From Trueperaceae bacterium (GTDB lineage: Bacteria; Deinococcota; Deinococci; Deinococcales; Trueperaceae), in the NCBI GenBank assembly GCA_007130855.1, contig SLRS01000115.1:1-43479 (forward strand): a stretch of DNA of 43,479 nucleotides, in the 5' to 3' direction. The position numbers and the translations under genes are program-made. Under the pieces are notes generated by a model. That model did no database searches. It saw only the letters and a list, made by a program, of their open reading frames with translations, and was not told the DNA's origin. Below are positions 33,177 through 42,857 of the stretch, in pieces (within the stretch, counting starts at the first letter, position 1; each line of letters starts with the position of its first letter).

Positions 33177-34280
33177 CTAACGGGTGCCCTCCATCGCGCG
33201 GATCACGTCGGTCTTGGCCAGGATCCCGACCACTCGGTTGGTCCTGTCGACCACGATCAGGCGCCCGAGCTCGCTGCCCGCGAGGCGACGCACGGCCAAC
33301 TCCATGTCCTCGTCGGGCCGCACCGTGTCGGCCTCGCGCACCAGCGTGCGCAGGGGCACCCCCTCTTCGGCGAGTTCGGCCTCGGTGATGCGGGCCACGC
33401 CCAGGAGCCGCTCGTCGACATCGACGACCGGGTAGAGCTTGTGGGTCTTCCAGGTCCTGAGGGCGCGGAAGCGCTCGATCGGCATACCCTCGTCGACGGT
33501 CACGGGGTCGGGGCTCATGAACTCGCGCACCCGGCGTCCCTCGAAGGTGCGCCGCATCGTCTCGTACTGGACCTCGGCGCGCCCGGCGTTGTACACGAAG
33601 AACGCCACGACCATCAGCAGCAGGTTCAGCGACAGGAAGCCGTACACGCCCAGACCGATCGCCAGCACCTGCGACACGCCGCCCGCGATCGCCGTGGCCC
33701 GCTCGCGCGGCAGGGCCAGCGCCAACAGCGAGCGCAGCACCCGACCGCCGTCGAGCGGCAGCGCGGGCAGCAGGTTGAACATGGCGAGGAACACGTTGGT
33801 GATGGCGAGGTAGGCGACCACGAAGGTCGCGCCGCCGCCCATCCGGACGTTGCCCAGGAGCAGCGCCAACAGCGCTCCGAGCGTGGCGGAGGTGATGGGA
33901 CCGACGATGGCGACCACCGCTTCGGCCCCGCGCTGCCGCGGCATCTCCTCGAGCTGGGCCACGCCGCCCAGGAACCAGAGCGTGATGCCCTTCGTCTGGA
34001 CCCCGTAGGCGCGCGCCGTGAGCGCATGGCCGAGCTCGTGGATCACCACGCTCGCGAACAGCCCCAGCGCCGCGGTCAGGCCCAGCAGGTAGGGCGTGAG
34101 GCCCTGGGCCAGGGCATCGCCATCGACCTGCAGCCCCACCGTGGCCAGCAGCTCGGCGTAGGCCGGGAGCTGACTGGCGATCAACCACGCGAACAGCGGC
34201 AGCACCAGCGCGAACGACGGATCGAGCGACAGCGGGATACCGAGCAGCCGGAACGGCAGCCGCCAGCCGCGCCCCATCAT
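33177..34280 (-). CDS. site-2 protease with C-terminal CBS pair (SpoIVFB/S2P-M50 group)
   Basis: Predicted 367-residue membrane metalloprotease. After two N-terminal membrane helices the zinc motif HELGH lies at 81-85, and [11 protein letters not shown] near 168-178 provides the third ligand. About residues 245-367 form two CBS domains ([14 protein letters not shown], then [20 protein letters not shown]), which usually sense adenine nucleotides. ATG 34280 overlaps the dxr stop (ATGA). The substrate is unknown. It is a different subfamily from the RseP-type protease next to it. Confidence 0.92.
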   Translation of the reverse strand: MMGRGWRLPFRLLGIPLSLDPSFALVLPLFAWLIASQLPAYAELLATVGLQVDGDALAQGLTPYLLGLTAALGLFASVVIHELGHALTARAYGVQTKGITLWFLGGVAQLEEMPRQRGAEAVVAIVGPITSATLGALLALLLGNVRMGGGATFVVAYLAITNVFLAMFNLLPALPLDGGRVLRSLLALALPRERATAIAGGVSQVLAIGLGVYGFLSLNLLLMVVAFFVYNAGRAEVQYETMRRTFEGRRVREFMSPDPVTVDEGMPIERFRALRTWKTHKLYPVVDVDERLLGVARITEAELAEEGVPLRTLVREADTVRPDEDMELAVRRLAGSELGRLIVVDRTNRVVGILAKTDVIRAMEGTR

Positions 34281-35470
34281 GCGGCCACCCCCGCGCCGGC
34301 GACGGCCTCGCGGGCGAGGGCGCGAGCCTCGGCGTCCGCCGCCGGGAGCTCGTCCCAACCGCGCAGCTCCGGCCACGAGGCGGCCAGCACGTGCTCGATC
34401 ACCTGCGGTATCCGGTCGAAGCGGAGTCCGCCCGCCAGGAAGGCCGCCACGGCCACCTCGTCGGCCGCATTGAGCGCCAGTGGTGCGCTGCCGCCGCGGC
34501 GCCCGGCCGCGTAGGCGAGGGCGAGGCAGGGGAAGCGTTCGGTGTCCGGCGCCTGGAAGGTCCAGGTGCCCGACAGCGGCAGCGGCTCGAGCGGCACGCG
34601 GCGGCGCAGCGGTGCTTCCAGCGCGTAGAGGATCGGCAGGCGCATGTCGGGCGGGCCGATCTGAGCCTTGACCGAGCCGTCGCAGAAGCGCACCAGCGCG
34701 TGCACCAGCGACTGCGGATGCACCACCACCTCGATCTGGTCGAACGGCAGGTCGAACAGCGCGGCCGCCTCGATCACCTCGAGGCCCTTGTTGAACAGCG
34801 TCGCGGAGTCGATGGTCACCTTCGGCCCCATGCGCCAGGTCGGGTGGGCCAGCGCCTGTTCGGGCGTGACCGTGGCGAGGTCCGCCGGACCCTCCCGGAA
34901 GGGCCCGCCCGACGCGGTGAGCACGACGCTCGCCACGCCCGCGCGCGGCTCGCCCACGAGCACCTGGTACAAGCCGGCGTGCTCTGAGTCGACCGGCGTG
35001 AGACGGCCGCCCGAGGCGCGCGCGGCGCGCCAGACCAAGGCGCCGGCACACACCATCGCCTCCTTGGTCGCGAGGGCGACGTGTCGCCCGGCTTCCAGCG
35101 CGGCGCGGACCGGGGCGAGGCCGGCGAACCCGGGCACCGCGGCCACCACCGTATCGGCATCGGCCCGGGCCAGCGCCAGCAGGCCCTCAGGACCGCTCAG
35201 GAGTTTCGTGCCCGGGGGCAAGCGGGCTTCGACGCGTGGCGCGACCTCGGGATCGCAGCTCACCAACCGCGGGCGCCAGCGCTGCGCCTGCGCCACGAGC
35301 GCGTCGGCGTCCCGGCCGGCCGCCAGGCCCACCACCCGGTGTCCCGCCCAGCCGGCCACCTCCAGTGCTTGGGTGCCGATCGAACCCGTCGACCCGAGCA
35401 CGGTCACGCTGCGCTCGGTCAAAGGAGTCGGCCAGGCTTGGCCGATTGGATCCAGGCCGAACGTGGTCAT
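34277..35470 (-). CDS. dxr: 1-deoxy-D-xylulose 5-phosphate reductoisomerase
   Basis: Second step of the MEP isoprenoid pathway, making MEP with NADPH. It has 397 residues. GSTGSIG at 26-32 binds NADPH, and [20 protein letters not shown] (metal-binding Asp/Glu) and [10 protein letters not shown] (active-site loop) follow. ATG 35470 has a weak CACAAT box 5 nt upstream, possibly another leaderless start. The gene leads the dxr-S2P-rseP-GT run. ispG, later in the pathway, is at 9.7 kb. Confidence 0.97.
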   Translation of the reverse strand: MTTFGLDPIGQAWPTPLTERSVTVLGSTGSIGTQALEVAGWAGHRVVGLAAGRDADALVAQAQRWRPRLVSCDPEVAPRVEARLPPGTKLLSGPEGLLALARADADTVVAAVPGFAGLAPVRAALEAGRHVALATKEAMVCAGALVWRAARASGGRLTPVDSEHAGLYQVLVGEPRAGVASVVLTASGGPFREGPADLATVTPEQALAHPTWRMGPKVTIDSATLFNKGLEVIEAAALFDLPFDQIEVVVHPQSLVHALVRFCDGSVKAQIGPPDMRLPILYALEAPLRRRVPLEPLPLSGTWTFQAPDTERFPCLALAYAAGRRGGSAPLALNAADEVAVAAFLAGGLRFDRIPQVIEHVLAASWPELRGWDELPAADAEARALAREAVAGAGVAA

Positions 35471-35519
35471 GCCGCATTGTGCCACGCTGCGGCTGGGGCG
35501 GGCGGATCGCGGGCTCTGG

Positions 35520-35525
35520 TAGCAT
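35520..35525 (+). promoter_or_regulatory. -10 box of the CBS-ACT gene
   Basis: TAGCAT at 35520-35525, with a leader of about 28 nt carrying GAGGAGG (35548-35554) before ATG 35560. Confidence 0.5.
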
Positions 35526-35559
35526 GGCCGCATCGAGCGTTTCGGTTGAGGAGGCACGC

Positions 35560-36189
35560 ATGCTGGTGCGCGATTGGATGACCCGCGATCCGCAGACGGT
35601 ATCGGCGACGACACCGGTGATGGAGGCGATGCAGCGGCTGCGCGAGGGCGGCTTCCGGCGCCTGCCGGTGGTGCAGGACGGAAACCTGGTGGGCATCGTC
35701 ACGGATCGCGACCTCAAGGAGGCGACGCCGTCGAAGGCGACGACGCTGTCGATCTACGAGCTGAACTACCTGCTCAGCAAGCTGCTGGTCAAGGACGTGA
35801 TGGTGGCGGCGGTGATCACCGTGAGCCCGGACGATCCGATCGAACGCGCCGCGCTGTTGATGGAGGAGCACCGCGTGTCGGGGCTGCCGGTCATCGAGGG
35901 CGGCGTCATCTCCGGGATCGTCACCATCACCGACTTGTTGCGGGCCTTCGTGGAGTTCCTGGGACTCCGCGAGGGCGGCGTGCGGGTGACGCTCGAGGCG
36001 CCCGACGCGCCCGGCATGCTGGCGCGTGTCGCCGCAGCGGGGCCGCCGTCGAACATCATCGCCGTCGCTACCGCGGGCGTGGTGGCGGGCGAGCGGCGAC
36101 AACTGGTCCTGCGAGTGGTCGGGGAGGCGGCGGAGGGCTTCGCCGAGCGCGTGGCGAACGCCGACATCGTCGTGCGCGACGTGCGCTGA
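35560..36189 (+). CDS. CBS-pair and ACT-domain protein (AcuB-like)
   Basis: Predicted 209-residue soluble sensor. Two CBS domains occupy about 5-60 ([18 protein letters not shown] and [12 protein letters not shown]) and 78-132 ([17 protein letters not shown] and [12 protein letters not shown]). An ACT-like domain follows ([17 protein letters not shown]). This order is found in AcuB-type proteins, thought to bind nucleotides or small metabolites. GAGGAGG sits 5 nt before ATG 35560. The target is not apparent from the context. Confidence 0.9.
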   Translation: MLVRDWMTRDPQTVSATTPVMEAMQRLREGGFRRLPVVQDGNLVGIVTDRDLKEATPSKATTLSIYELNYLLSKLLVKDVMVAAVITVSPDDPIERAALLMEEHRVSGLPVIEGGVISGIVTITDLLRAFVEFLGLREGGVRVTLEAPDAPGMLARVAAAGPPSNIIAVATAGVVAGERRQLVLRVVGEAAEGFAERVANADIVVRDVR

Positions 36190-36191
36190 GC

Positions 36192-36893
36192 GTGTCGGAC
36201 CAGGCAGCGCTGGCGACCTCACTGCGAGCCGAGGCCGGCGGCGGCCGGGTGGCGCACAGTCCGTTCCTGGAGCCGGCCGAGGCCGACGCGCTGTTGCCGG
36301 CCGTGCGCGCACCAGGCGTGGACGCCGCCGCCTGGGGCGGGTTTCCCGGCGCGCGCAGGAGGGTCGTGACGGCCCGCCCCGATCACGTGCCGGCGGCCAC
36401 GCCGGCGCTGGTGGCCTGGTACGTCGCCGGGGCCCACGACCCGGTGACGCTGCGCGCCGCCCTGCGCGCCGCAGGAGTGGCCGCCGACGCGTTGGGTGAC
36501 GTGGTCGGGCATACCGACGGCAGCTCGGTGGTGGCGCTCGCGAGCGTCGCGGCACCGGCGGAGGTCGCGCTCGAGGGCGTCCGGCGGCCCCTGGAGGTCG
36601 CCAGCGTCGAACGGATCGCCGCCGGCTCGAGGAAGCGGTTGACGGCGGTGGTGCCGTCGCTGCGCGTGGACGTCCTCGGCGCGCGCGCTTTCGGCGTGTC
36701 GCGCAGCTGGTTCGCCAAGGGGGTGGCGGCCGGACACGTCCGGCTCAACGGCCGACCGGCCGACAAAGGCAGCGAGGCCGAGGCTGGCGACGAGGTGTGG
36801 GCGGAGGGACTCGGCCGCTTCCGGGTGCTCGACCTGCACGGGACGACGCGCAAGGGGAGGGCGCGCGTCGAGCTGGAGGTCGAGCGAGGCTGA
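36192..36893 (+). CDS. YlmH-like S4-domain RNA-binding protein
   Basis: Predicted 233-residue protein with the YlmH layout: an N-terminal alpha/beta part (with FPGARRRVVTARPDHVPA), a middle domain, then an S4 domain at about 165-225 (RAFGVSRSWFAKGVAAGHVR and LNGRPADKGSEAEAGDE). S4 binds structured RNA. YlmH proteins act in rescue of stalled 50S-peptidyl-tRNA complexes in Bacillus. The GTG at 36192 begins two bases after the CBS-ACT stop. The family assignment is reasonable but from domain order only. Confidence 0.8.
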   Translation: MSDQAALATSLRAEAGGGRVAHSPFLEPAEADALLPAVRAPGVDAAAWGGFPGARRRVVTARPDHVPAATPALVAWYVAGAHDPVTLRAALRAAGVAADALGDVVGHTDGSSVVALASVAAPAEVALEGVRRPLEVASVERIAAGSRKRLTAVVPSLRVDVLGARAFGVSRSWFAKGVAAGHVRLNGRPADKGSEAEAGDEVWAEGLGRFRVLDLHGTTRKGRARVELEVERG

Positions 36894-36907
36894 GGTTCGT
36901 CGCGGCG

Positions 36908-38227
36908 TCAGGTGCGGACGCGCTTCCCCTCGCGTCGACCGCGCGCCTTGAAGACGGTCCGGATCGGCACCTCGGCGAAGCCCAGGTCCTCGCGAATCCG
37001 GTTGCGGAGGTATTGCTCGTAGGCCCTGGTGACGTAGCGCTCGTTGTTGACCGAGAACACGAAGGTCGGCGGGGCCACCGTGACCTGGCTGCCATAGAAG
37101 AGGCGCAGCGGTGTACCGCGGAAGTTCGGTGGCGTCTGGCGCTGCGTCCAGACGTCGATCCAGCGGTTGAGCACACCCGTCGAGACGCGGATCCTGGCGG
37201 CGTCGTACACCCGGACCACCGCCGCGAGCAAGGCGTGCAGACCGAACACGGTGAGCGCCGAGGTCTCCACGCGCGGCACCGCCGCGAGGTGCACGAGCGC
37301 CTCGGCGAGCTCCTTGCGGGTGCGCTCGAGGGCATCGTCCGCGACCAGGTCCCACTTGTTCACGGCCATCACCAGCGGCACGCCGTGCTCGAGGGCGAGG
37401 TTGCCCACGCGCATCTCGTGATCGCCGAAGGTGGTCGGATCGACGACCAGGATCGCCACGTCGGCCCGGCGGGTGGCCTCCTCGCTGCGCAGCGAGGCGT
37501 AGTACTCGATGTCGCCCTCGGCCTTGCGGCGCAGGCCGGCGGTGTCGATGAGCACGAAGGAGCGTCCGCCGTACTCGAAGCGCACGTCGATCGTGTCGCG
37601 CGTGGTCCCGGGCGCATCGGCGACGATCACGCGCTCCTCGCCCAGGAGCGCGTTCATGATGCTCGACTTGCCGACGTTGGGCCGGCCCACGATCGCCACC
37701 CGGACCGGGTCGTCTTCGGCCTCGTCCTCGTCGTCGGGGAGGCGCTCGGCGATGGCGTCGAGCAGTTCGAAGGTGCCGAGCGCGTGCTCCGCCGCCGTCG
37801 GGAAGGGGTCACCGAAACCGAGCCCGTGGAGTTCGAAGTAGGCGCTCTGCTCCTCGTGGCGCGGGTCGTCCATCTTGGTGGCGACGAGCAGCACGGGCGC
37901 GTCGTGGCTGCGCAAGAAGCCGGCGACCTCGTGGTCGCCGGCGCTGAGGCCTGCGCGGCCGTCGACGCAGAAGAGCACCAGATCGACGTCGCGCAGGGCA
38001 TCGGCGACGCGTGCGGCGATGGCGCGCTCCCACTCGTCGCCCGACCAGAGCCCACCGGTGTCGAGCAGCGTGAAGTGGACCCCCGCCGCAGTCTCGACCT
38101 CGGCCGCCTTGACGTCACGCGTGACACCGGCGAGGTCGTCCACGATCGCCTCCCGCCGTCCCAGTAGGCGGTTGAACAGGGTCGACTTGCCGACGTTCGG
38201 GCGTCCAATGATCGCGACCTTAGCCAC
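36908..38227 (-). CDS. der: ribosome-assembly GTPase Der (EngA)
   Basis: Double GTPase needed for 50S maturation. It has 439 residues with two GTPase domains: GRPNVGKS at 8-15 and again at 181-188, DTGG and DTAG as the G3 motifs, TKMD in the first domain (T in place of the common N, still within the N/TKxD pattern) and NKWD in the second. The C-terminal KH-like domain contains TPPNFRGTPLRLFYGSQV. GTG 38227 overlaps the fmt end by 8 bp. Confidence 0.97.
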   Translation of the reverse strand: MAKVAIIGRPNVGKSTLFNRLLGRREAIVDDLAGVTRDVKAAEVETAAGVHFTLLDTGGLWSGDEWERAIAARVADALRDVDLVLFCVDGRAGLSAGDHEVAGFLRSHDAPVLLVATKMDDPRHEEQSAYFELHGLGFGDPFPTAAEHALGTFELLDAIAERLPDDEDEAEDDPVRVAIVGRPNVGKSSIMNALLGEERVIVADAPGTTRDTIDVRFEYGGRSFVLIDTAGLRRKAEGDIEYYASLRSEEATRRADVAILVVDPTTFGDHEMRVGNLALEHGVPLVMAVNKWDLVADDALERTRKELAEALVHLAAVPRVETSALTVFGLHALLAAVVRVYDAARIRVSTGVLNRWIDVWTQRQTPPNFRGTPLRLFYGSQVTVAPPTFVFSVNNERYVTRAYEQYLRNRIREDLGFAEVPIRTVFKARGRREGKRVRT

Positions 38228-39209
38228 AGCGCTCGCCGACCTCCAGCCGAGCTCCGCGCGCCCAGGCGGCAGCCTGCTGGCGCGGACGACCGGGCGACTG
38301 GAGCACCTCCAGGATCACCGTGCCCGCTCCCGTGACGACGTGCACGCCGCGCTCGTCGATCGCGCACACCGTCCCCGGCTCGAGCGCCGGCGGCGTGGCA
38401 GCGGACGCAGCCGTGCGGGACAATGCCAACACCTTCACCAGCGCCACGCCCTGCTGGCCCCGGCGCTCGAACCAGCTCCCCGGCCAGGGGGTGACCCCCC
38501 GGTGGCGCGCGAAGACCGCCTCGGCGTCGTCCTCCCAGCGGATGCGGCCGTCGGCACGCCCGAGTTGGGGTGCCCGCGTGGCCGCGGCGTCATCCTGCGC
38601 GTTGCTCGGCAGCGCATCGCGAGCGAGCAGCGCCAGCGCCTGCGAGAGGGCCTCTGCGCCGAGCAGCGCCAGGCGCTCCGTCAGCTGTCCGGCGGTTTCG
38701 TCCGGCGCGATCGTCGTGCGCAGCACGTGGCGTACCGGCCCGGTGTCGAGACCGGCCTCGGTCTGCATGATGCTGACGCCCGTCTCGCGCTCGCCTTCGA
38801 TGAGCGCCCACTGGACCGGAGCCGCGCCGCGGTACTTGGGCAGCAGGCTGGCGTGCACGTTCAGGAAGCCGTGGCGCGGGATGCGGAGCAACGCCTCGGG
38901 GAGCAGCTTGCCGTAGGCGGCGGTGACGGCCACGTCGAGCTCGAGTGCGCGCAGACGCTCCCTGAACGCCTCGTCACGCTTGAGGCGCTCGGGTTGCGCC
39001 AACGGCAGCTCGTGCTCGCGAGCCCAGGCTGCCGCGGCCGGGGTCCGCGGCGCCATGCCGCGACCAGCCGGCTTGTCGGGCTGGGCCACCACGAGCACGA
39101 GCTCGTGCTCGCTCCGGAGCCGTTCGAAGCTGGGGATCGCGAAGGCGGGCGAGCCGAACGCCGCCAGGCGCAGCCGCGGTGCGCGTGACGGCGCCTTCCC
39201 CGCGTTCAC
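38220..39209 (-). CDS. fmt: methionyl-tRNA formyltransferase
   Basis: Formylates initiator Met-tRNA. It has 329 residues. The formyl-transfer domain shows FLNVHASLLPKYRGAAPVQW, the catalytic Asn-His pair with the SLLP motif, and the Asp in TEAGLDTGPV. A C-terminal OB-like tRNA-binding domain follows. GTG 39209 gives a 15-residue N-terminal tail before LRLAAFGSP; no ATG is nearer. It lies two bases after def, the common def-fmt pairing. Confidence 0.95.
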   Translation of the reverse strand: MNAGKAPSRAPRLRLAAFGSPAFAIPSFERLRSEHELVLVVAQPDKPAGRGMAPRTPAAAAWAREHELPLAQPERLKRDEAFRERLRALELDVAVTAAYGKLLPEALLRIPRHGFLNVHASLLPKYRGAAPVQWALIEGERETGVSIMQTEAGLDTGPVRHVLRTTIAPDETAGQLTERLALLGAEALSQALALLARDALPSNAQDDAAATRAPQLGRADGRIRWEDDAEAVFARHRGVTPWPGSWFERRGQQGVALVKVLALSRTAASAATPPALEPGTVCAIDERGVHVVTGAGTVILEVLQSPGRPRQQAAAWARGARLEVGERCG

Positions 39210-39211
39210 GC

Positions 39212-39844
39212 TCAGCCGCCCACTCGGGCGCTCACGCGCGCGTCGCGGCGCAGGGCGGCCTTGGCGTCGCGCTGCATCTGCGCCAACTCGAGGCGGTGCT
39301 CGTCCATGAACGCGTAGCGCTCGGCTTCGCTCAGTCGGTCGAGGAAGAGCACCCCGTCGAGGTGATCGGACTCGTGCTGGAGCACGACCGCGAAGCGCCC
39401 CGCGGCCGCGCACTCGTGCCACGCGCCGTGCAGGTCCTGGTAACGCACCAGCAGGCGGGCGCTCCGCTCGACGTTCTCGTGGTAGAGCCCCGGGAGGCTG
39501 AGGCAGCCCTCGATGCCGGAGCGGCGCCCCTGGCGGGCCTCGAGGCGCGGGTTCACGAACACCAGCGCACGCGCGCGCTGCTCCTCGAGCGTCGGTTCGT
39601 GCGGGGCCTCGGCGGGCTCGTCCTCCAAGCTCGGCGGGCGCTCGGGCTCGGTCGCCGCCCCGGCCACCACGAAGACGCGCGCGCCGATCCCGATCTGCGG
39701 CGCCGCCAGGCCGAGGCCGTCGGCCTCGATCATGGTGTCGATGAGATCTGCCGCCAACGAGGCGAGCTCGGCGTCGAAGGTGCTCACGGTGCGAGCGGCG
39801 CGGCGCAGGACCGGGTCACCGTACAGTCGGATGGGCTGGATCAT
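39212..39844 (-). CDS. def: peptide deformylase
   Basis: Removes the formyl group from new proteins. It has 210 residues. The three metal motifs are intact: GLGLAAPQIG at 43-52, EGCLSLPG at 112-119 (Cys ligand) and QHESDH at 156-161 (two His ligands and the catalytic Glu). An extra acidic, Pro/Glu-rich stretch of about 30 residues sits between motifs 1 and 2 (about 63-92). ATG 39844 follows GGGAG; a GTG at 39865 is less likely. Confidence 0.95.
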   Translation of the reverse strand: MIQPIRLYGDPVLRRAARTVSTFDAELASLAADLIDTMIEADGLGLAAPQIGIGARVFVVAGAATEPERPPSLEDEPAEAPHEPTLEEQRARALVFVNPRLEARQGRRSGIEGCLSLPGLYHENVERSARLLVRYQDLHGAWHECAAAGRFAVVLQHESDHLDGVLFLDRLSEAERYAFMDEHRLELAQMQRDAKAALRRDARVSARVGG

Positions 39845-39869
39845 GCTGACTCCCGCGGCCGACACGGAC

Positions 39870-40787
39870 TCACGGGACCATGTTCGGCTGCTCGTAGCGA
39901 ACGCTGGCGGTGACCTCCCCGAGGAGCGACACGCCCGCCGGCGTGGCGACGTTCACGGCGAGAGTATACCGGCCTGGAGGAGGTCGCTCGGTCGGCAGCG
40001 CGATCGCTCCGACGAGCTCGTCGAGCTGGTCCAACACGCTCGGAGGCCCGACCAACTCCACCGTCTCGTGCGACAGCACCACCTCGCCGACGTGGTTGAT
40101 CACCAGCGGCAGCAGCCGGAGCGGCACTTCGCGGCGGACCAGCAAGCGCTCGACGCTGGTCGTGACGGTGACCGTGTTCGGGGTGACGGCGACGTCGTCG
40201 ACGGGCCGGCCGGTGGCGTCGGCCGCGAACGGCGCGGCGCTGCTCTGCTCCTGTCGCGCGTCGACCGCGACCAGCACCTGCGTCACGCGTTCGAGCCGTG
40301 CGCTGCGGCCGCGCACCGTCACCACGTCGGGCTCCGCCAGGCTGTGCAAGCGTCCGTCCGCGGGCTGCGCACCGAGGTGGACGATCGTCACGGGCACTTC
40401 GCGAGTCGCGACGCGCTCGAGGATGCCGAGCACCTCGGCGGGGTTGACCCGCTCGAGCACCACCCCCTGCGGCGGCGACACGCTGACCGGTGCCGTGAAG
40501 TCGCCGCTCAGGCCGGACAGGTCGAGTACCGCCTCGACGCTCTCGGGCCGCAGCCGGTCGAGCCGTTGGCTGGAGCCTGACACCGTCACCTCGGCCACCT
40601 CCGGGATGCCGATCGGCACCAGGTCGGCGGCGATCCCCTCGACGGTGATCGGCACCAGCATGCTGCGCTGCGCGATGGTGGTGTCGCTGCCGGTCACGAA
40701 GATCCACATCAGGAACGCCAGGCCCAGCGCCGCCAGCTTTCGCGGCCAGCGGAAGATGCTGCGCTGCCACAACTCCTTGGGGGTCAC
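39870..40787 (-). CDS. cdaR: YbbR-domain regulator of diadenylate cyclase
   Basis: Membrane-anchored partner of CdaA. It has 305 residues: one membrane helix at about 18-31 after a basic start, then an extracytoplasmic region of repeated YbbR domains (VPITVEG, VSGSSQRLDRL and VTVRGRSARLERV mark successive repeats). In Firmicutes CdaR tunes c-di-AMP synthesis. GTG 40787 overlaps the cdaA stop (GTGA), the usual gene order. Confidence 0.9.
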   Translation of the reverse strand: MTPKELWQRSIFRWPRKLAALGLAFLMWIFVTGSDTTIAQRSMLVPITVEGIAADLVPIGIPEVAEVTVSGSSQRLDRLRPESVEAVLDLSGLSGDFTAPVSVSPPQGVVLERVNPAEVLGILERVATREVPVTIVHLGAQPADGRLHSLAEPDVVTVRGRSARLERVTQVLVAVDARQEQSSAAPFAADATGRPVDDVAVTPNTVTVTTSVERLLVRREVPLRLLPLVINHVGEVVLSHETVELVGPPSVLDQLDELVGAIALPTERPPPGRYTLAVNVATPAGVSLLGEVTASVRYEQPNMVP

Positions 40788-41530
40788 GCGGCGTACACCT
40801 CCTGCAGGGTACTGAGCACGTCCGCGGGCGCGATGTCGGCACGGAGCTCGCCCTGTTGGGCGACCGAGACGGTGCCGCGCTCCTCACTGACCACGATCAC
40901 CAGGGCGTCGGAGACCTCGGCCAGACCGAGGGCGGCCCGGTGCCTGGTGCCGAGGCGCGCCATCCAGCCCTCGTCCTCGTCGCGGTCGGAGAGCGGCAAG
41001 ATGGCGCCGGCATGGGTGATCACGTCGTCTCGGATGATCACTGCGCCGTCGTGCAGCGGCCCGCGACTGGCGAAGATGGTGTGCAGGAGCGCCGCGCTCA
41101 CGGGAGCCCCCAACTCGCGGCCGGCGCGACCGTAGGCAGCCAGCGGGGTGGTGCCCTGGAGGGCGATCAGGGCCCCCACGCGCTGTTGGGCGAGGTCGCG
41201 GACCGCGGTCATGATCTCCTGGACCGGATCGCCGCCGGCGGCGCCGCGCCGCCGTCCCCGGCCCACGCGTTCGAGCGCGGCGCGCAGCTCCGGCTGGAAC
41301 ACCACCACCACCGCGATGAACGCGACGGGGGCGACCCGGTCGAACAGGAAGCGGGTCCCTTCGAGGCCCGTCTGGGTCGCGATGAACCACAACACCAGCA
41401 GCGCTGCGAGCCCGCGGAACACGTTCCAGGCGCGCGACTCGATCAGCAGCGCGTAGGCGTGGTAGAAGAGCACGGCCAGGATGACGACGTCGATTGCGTC
41501 ACGCAGGCCGAAGTCGTCGGGCGGAGCCAC
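40784..41530 (-). CDS. cdaA: diadenylate cyclase CdaA
   Basis: Makes the second messenger c-di-AMP from two ATP. It has 248 residues with three N-terminal membrane helices (about 14-30, 38-53, 67-79) and a DAC domain holding the DGA motif at 161-163 and RHR at 196-198, both required for catalysis. GTG 41530 was chosen over TTG 41533 because GAGGAGG lies 5 nt before the GTG. TACTGT at 41568-41573 (minus) is a likely -10. It leads the cdaA-cdaR-def-fmt-der run. Confidence 0.96.
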   Translation of the reverse strand: MAPPDDFGLRDAIDVVILAVLFYHAYALLIESRAWNVFRGLAALLVLWFIATQTGLEGTRFLFDRVAPVAFIAVVVVFQPELRAALERVGRGRRRGAAGGDPVQEIMTAVRDLAQQRVGALIALQGTTPLAAYGRAGRELGAPVSAALLHTIFASRGPLHDGAVIIRDDVITHAGAILPLSDRDEDEGWMARLGTRHRAALGLAEVSDALVIVVSEERGTVSVAQQGELRADIAPADVLSTLQEVYAA

Positions 41531-41567
41531 CAATGCCTCCTCGGGCGGGCGCAGGATGCACGGCCCG

Positions 41568-41573
41568 ACAGTA
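41568..41573 (-). promoter_or_regulatory. -10 box of cdaA operon
   Basis: TACTGT on the minus strand, about 38 nt before GTG 41530, leaving room for the GAGGAGG ribosome site. The region to prfB (41534-41732) holds only the two divergent promoters. Confidence 0.45.
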
Positions 41574-41704
41574 AGGCAGGACCGCGCGTGGACCGGGGTT
41601 GGGCGCGCACTCCGCTACGCGCGTGGTGCACGGCGTCGTGGTACTCGATGGTATCACGCGCTGCCGACCCGACCGTGTGAGCGCTCGGGTGCGCGTGCGT
41701 GGGG

Positions 41705-41710
41705 TAGGCT
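41705..41710 (+). promoter_or_regulatory. -10 box of prfB
   Basis: TAGGCT, 22 nt before ATG 41733, with GGAGGT (41719-41724) as the ribosome site between them. Confidence 0.5.
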
Positions 41711-41732
41711 CGGCTGACGGAGGTACCACTGC

Positions 41733-42834
41733 ATGGAACGGATCCACCAACGGCTCGCCACCCTCAGGGGGTATCTTTGACCTCGCCGGCGCCCGTGCCC
41801 GGCTCGAGGAGCTCGACCCGCAGCTGAACGATCCCGCCATCTGGAACGACCCCCGGCGGGCCAAGGCCATCACCCAGGAGACCACCCGGCTGCGCCGCGT
41901 GGTCGAAGGCTTCGCACGCCTCGAGGACGACGTCGAGGGGCTCGTCGAGTTGTGGGAGATGGCCGGCGAGGACGACCAGGAAGAGCTCGAGGCCGAGCAA
42001 CGCCGGGTCGAGCGCGAGCTCGACGGGCTGTACCGGGAGACGCTGTTCAAGGGCGATCACGCGGAGCGTGCGGCGATCGTGACCATCAAGCCCGGGGCCG
42101 GCGGCACCGAGTCGTCGGACTGGGCCGGCATGCTGCTGCGCATGTACCAGCGTTTCGCCGAGCGCAACGGCTTCACGGTGGAGCTGCTCGATGCAGTCGG
42201 CAACGACGCGGCGCCCAACGGCATCGACTATGCCCAGCTGATCATCCGCGGCGAGCGGGCTTTCGGCCTGTTGCAGGTGGAGGGAGGCGTGCATCGATTG
42301 GTGCGCGTCAGCCCTTTCGATGCCCAGAACCGGCGCCACACCAGCTTCGCCTCGGTCGAGGTGCTGCCGGAGATCGACGACGCCATCGAGATCGACATCG
42401 ACCCCAAGGACCTGCGCGTCGACGTGTACCGGTCGTCGGGGCCGGGGGGCCAGTCGGTGAACACCACCGACTCGGCGGTGCGGGTGGTGTACCGGGGCGG
42501 CACGCCCGACGAGATCGTAGTCACCTGTCAGGACGGCAAGTCGCAGATCAAGAACCGTGAGAAGGCGCTGACCGTCTTACGGTCACGCCTGTGGGAGCGT
42601 GCGGAGTCGCGCCGTCGCGACGAGCAGATGAAGGCCAGGGGCGACCAGAAGGCCATCGAGTGGGGCTCCCAGATCCGGAGCTACGTGCTCGACAAGCAGT
42701 ACGTCAAGGACCACCGGACCGCCGCGATGCGGCACGATCCCGGGGCGGTCCTCGACGGCGATATCGAGGACCTGATCTGGGCCGGACTCGAATGGCGTGC
42801 AGGCGCCGACGCCGGCATCGCAGCGGGCGCCTGA
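41733..42834 (+). CDS. prfB: peptide chain release factor 2, with programmed +1 frameshift
   Basis: RF2 releases proteins at UGA and UAA. ATG 41733 opens a 15-codon frame that ends at TGA 41778-41780. Skipping the T at 41778 continues into a 351-codon frame, so the product is 366 residues (join 41733-41777 and 41779-42834). The site reads AGG GGG TAT CTT TGA C, with the internal Shine-Dalgarno, identical to the classic RF2 autoregulatory frameshift. SPF at 193-195 reads the stop codon and GGQ at 238-240 drives peptide release. GGAGGT precedes the start by 8 nt. Confidence 0.97.
41766..41781 (+). promoter_or_regulatory. prfB +1 frameshift site
   Basis: AGGGGGTATCTTTGAC: internal Shine-Dalgarno, slippery CTT and TGA in frame. 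When RF2 is scarce the ribosome shifts +1 and makes more RF2. Confidence 0.97.
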
Positions 42835-42857
42835 GGCTCGCTCCAGGGGCGGCGGCG

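Noticed and set aside
37860-37880. Der first-domain G4 motif TKMD as a defect
   Set aside because: T is accepted at this place (N/TKxD) in GTPases, and all other motifs are intact.
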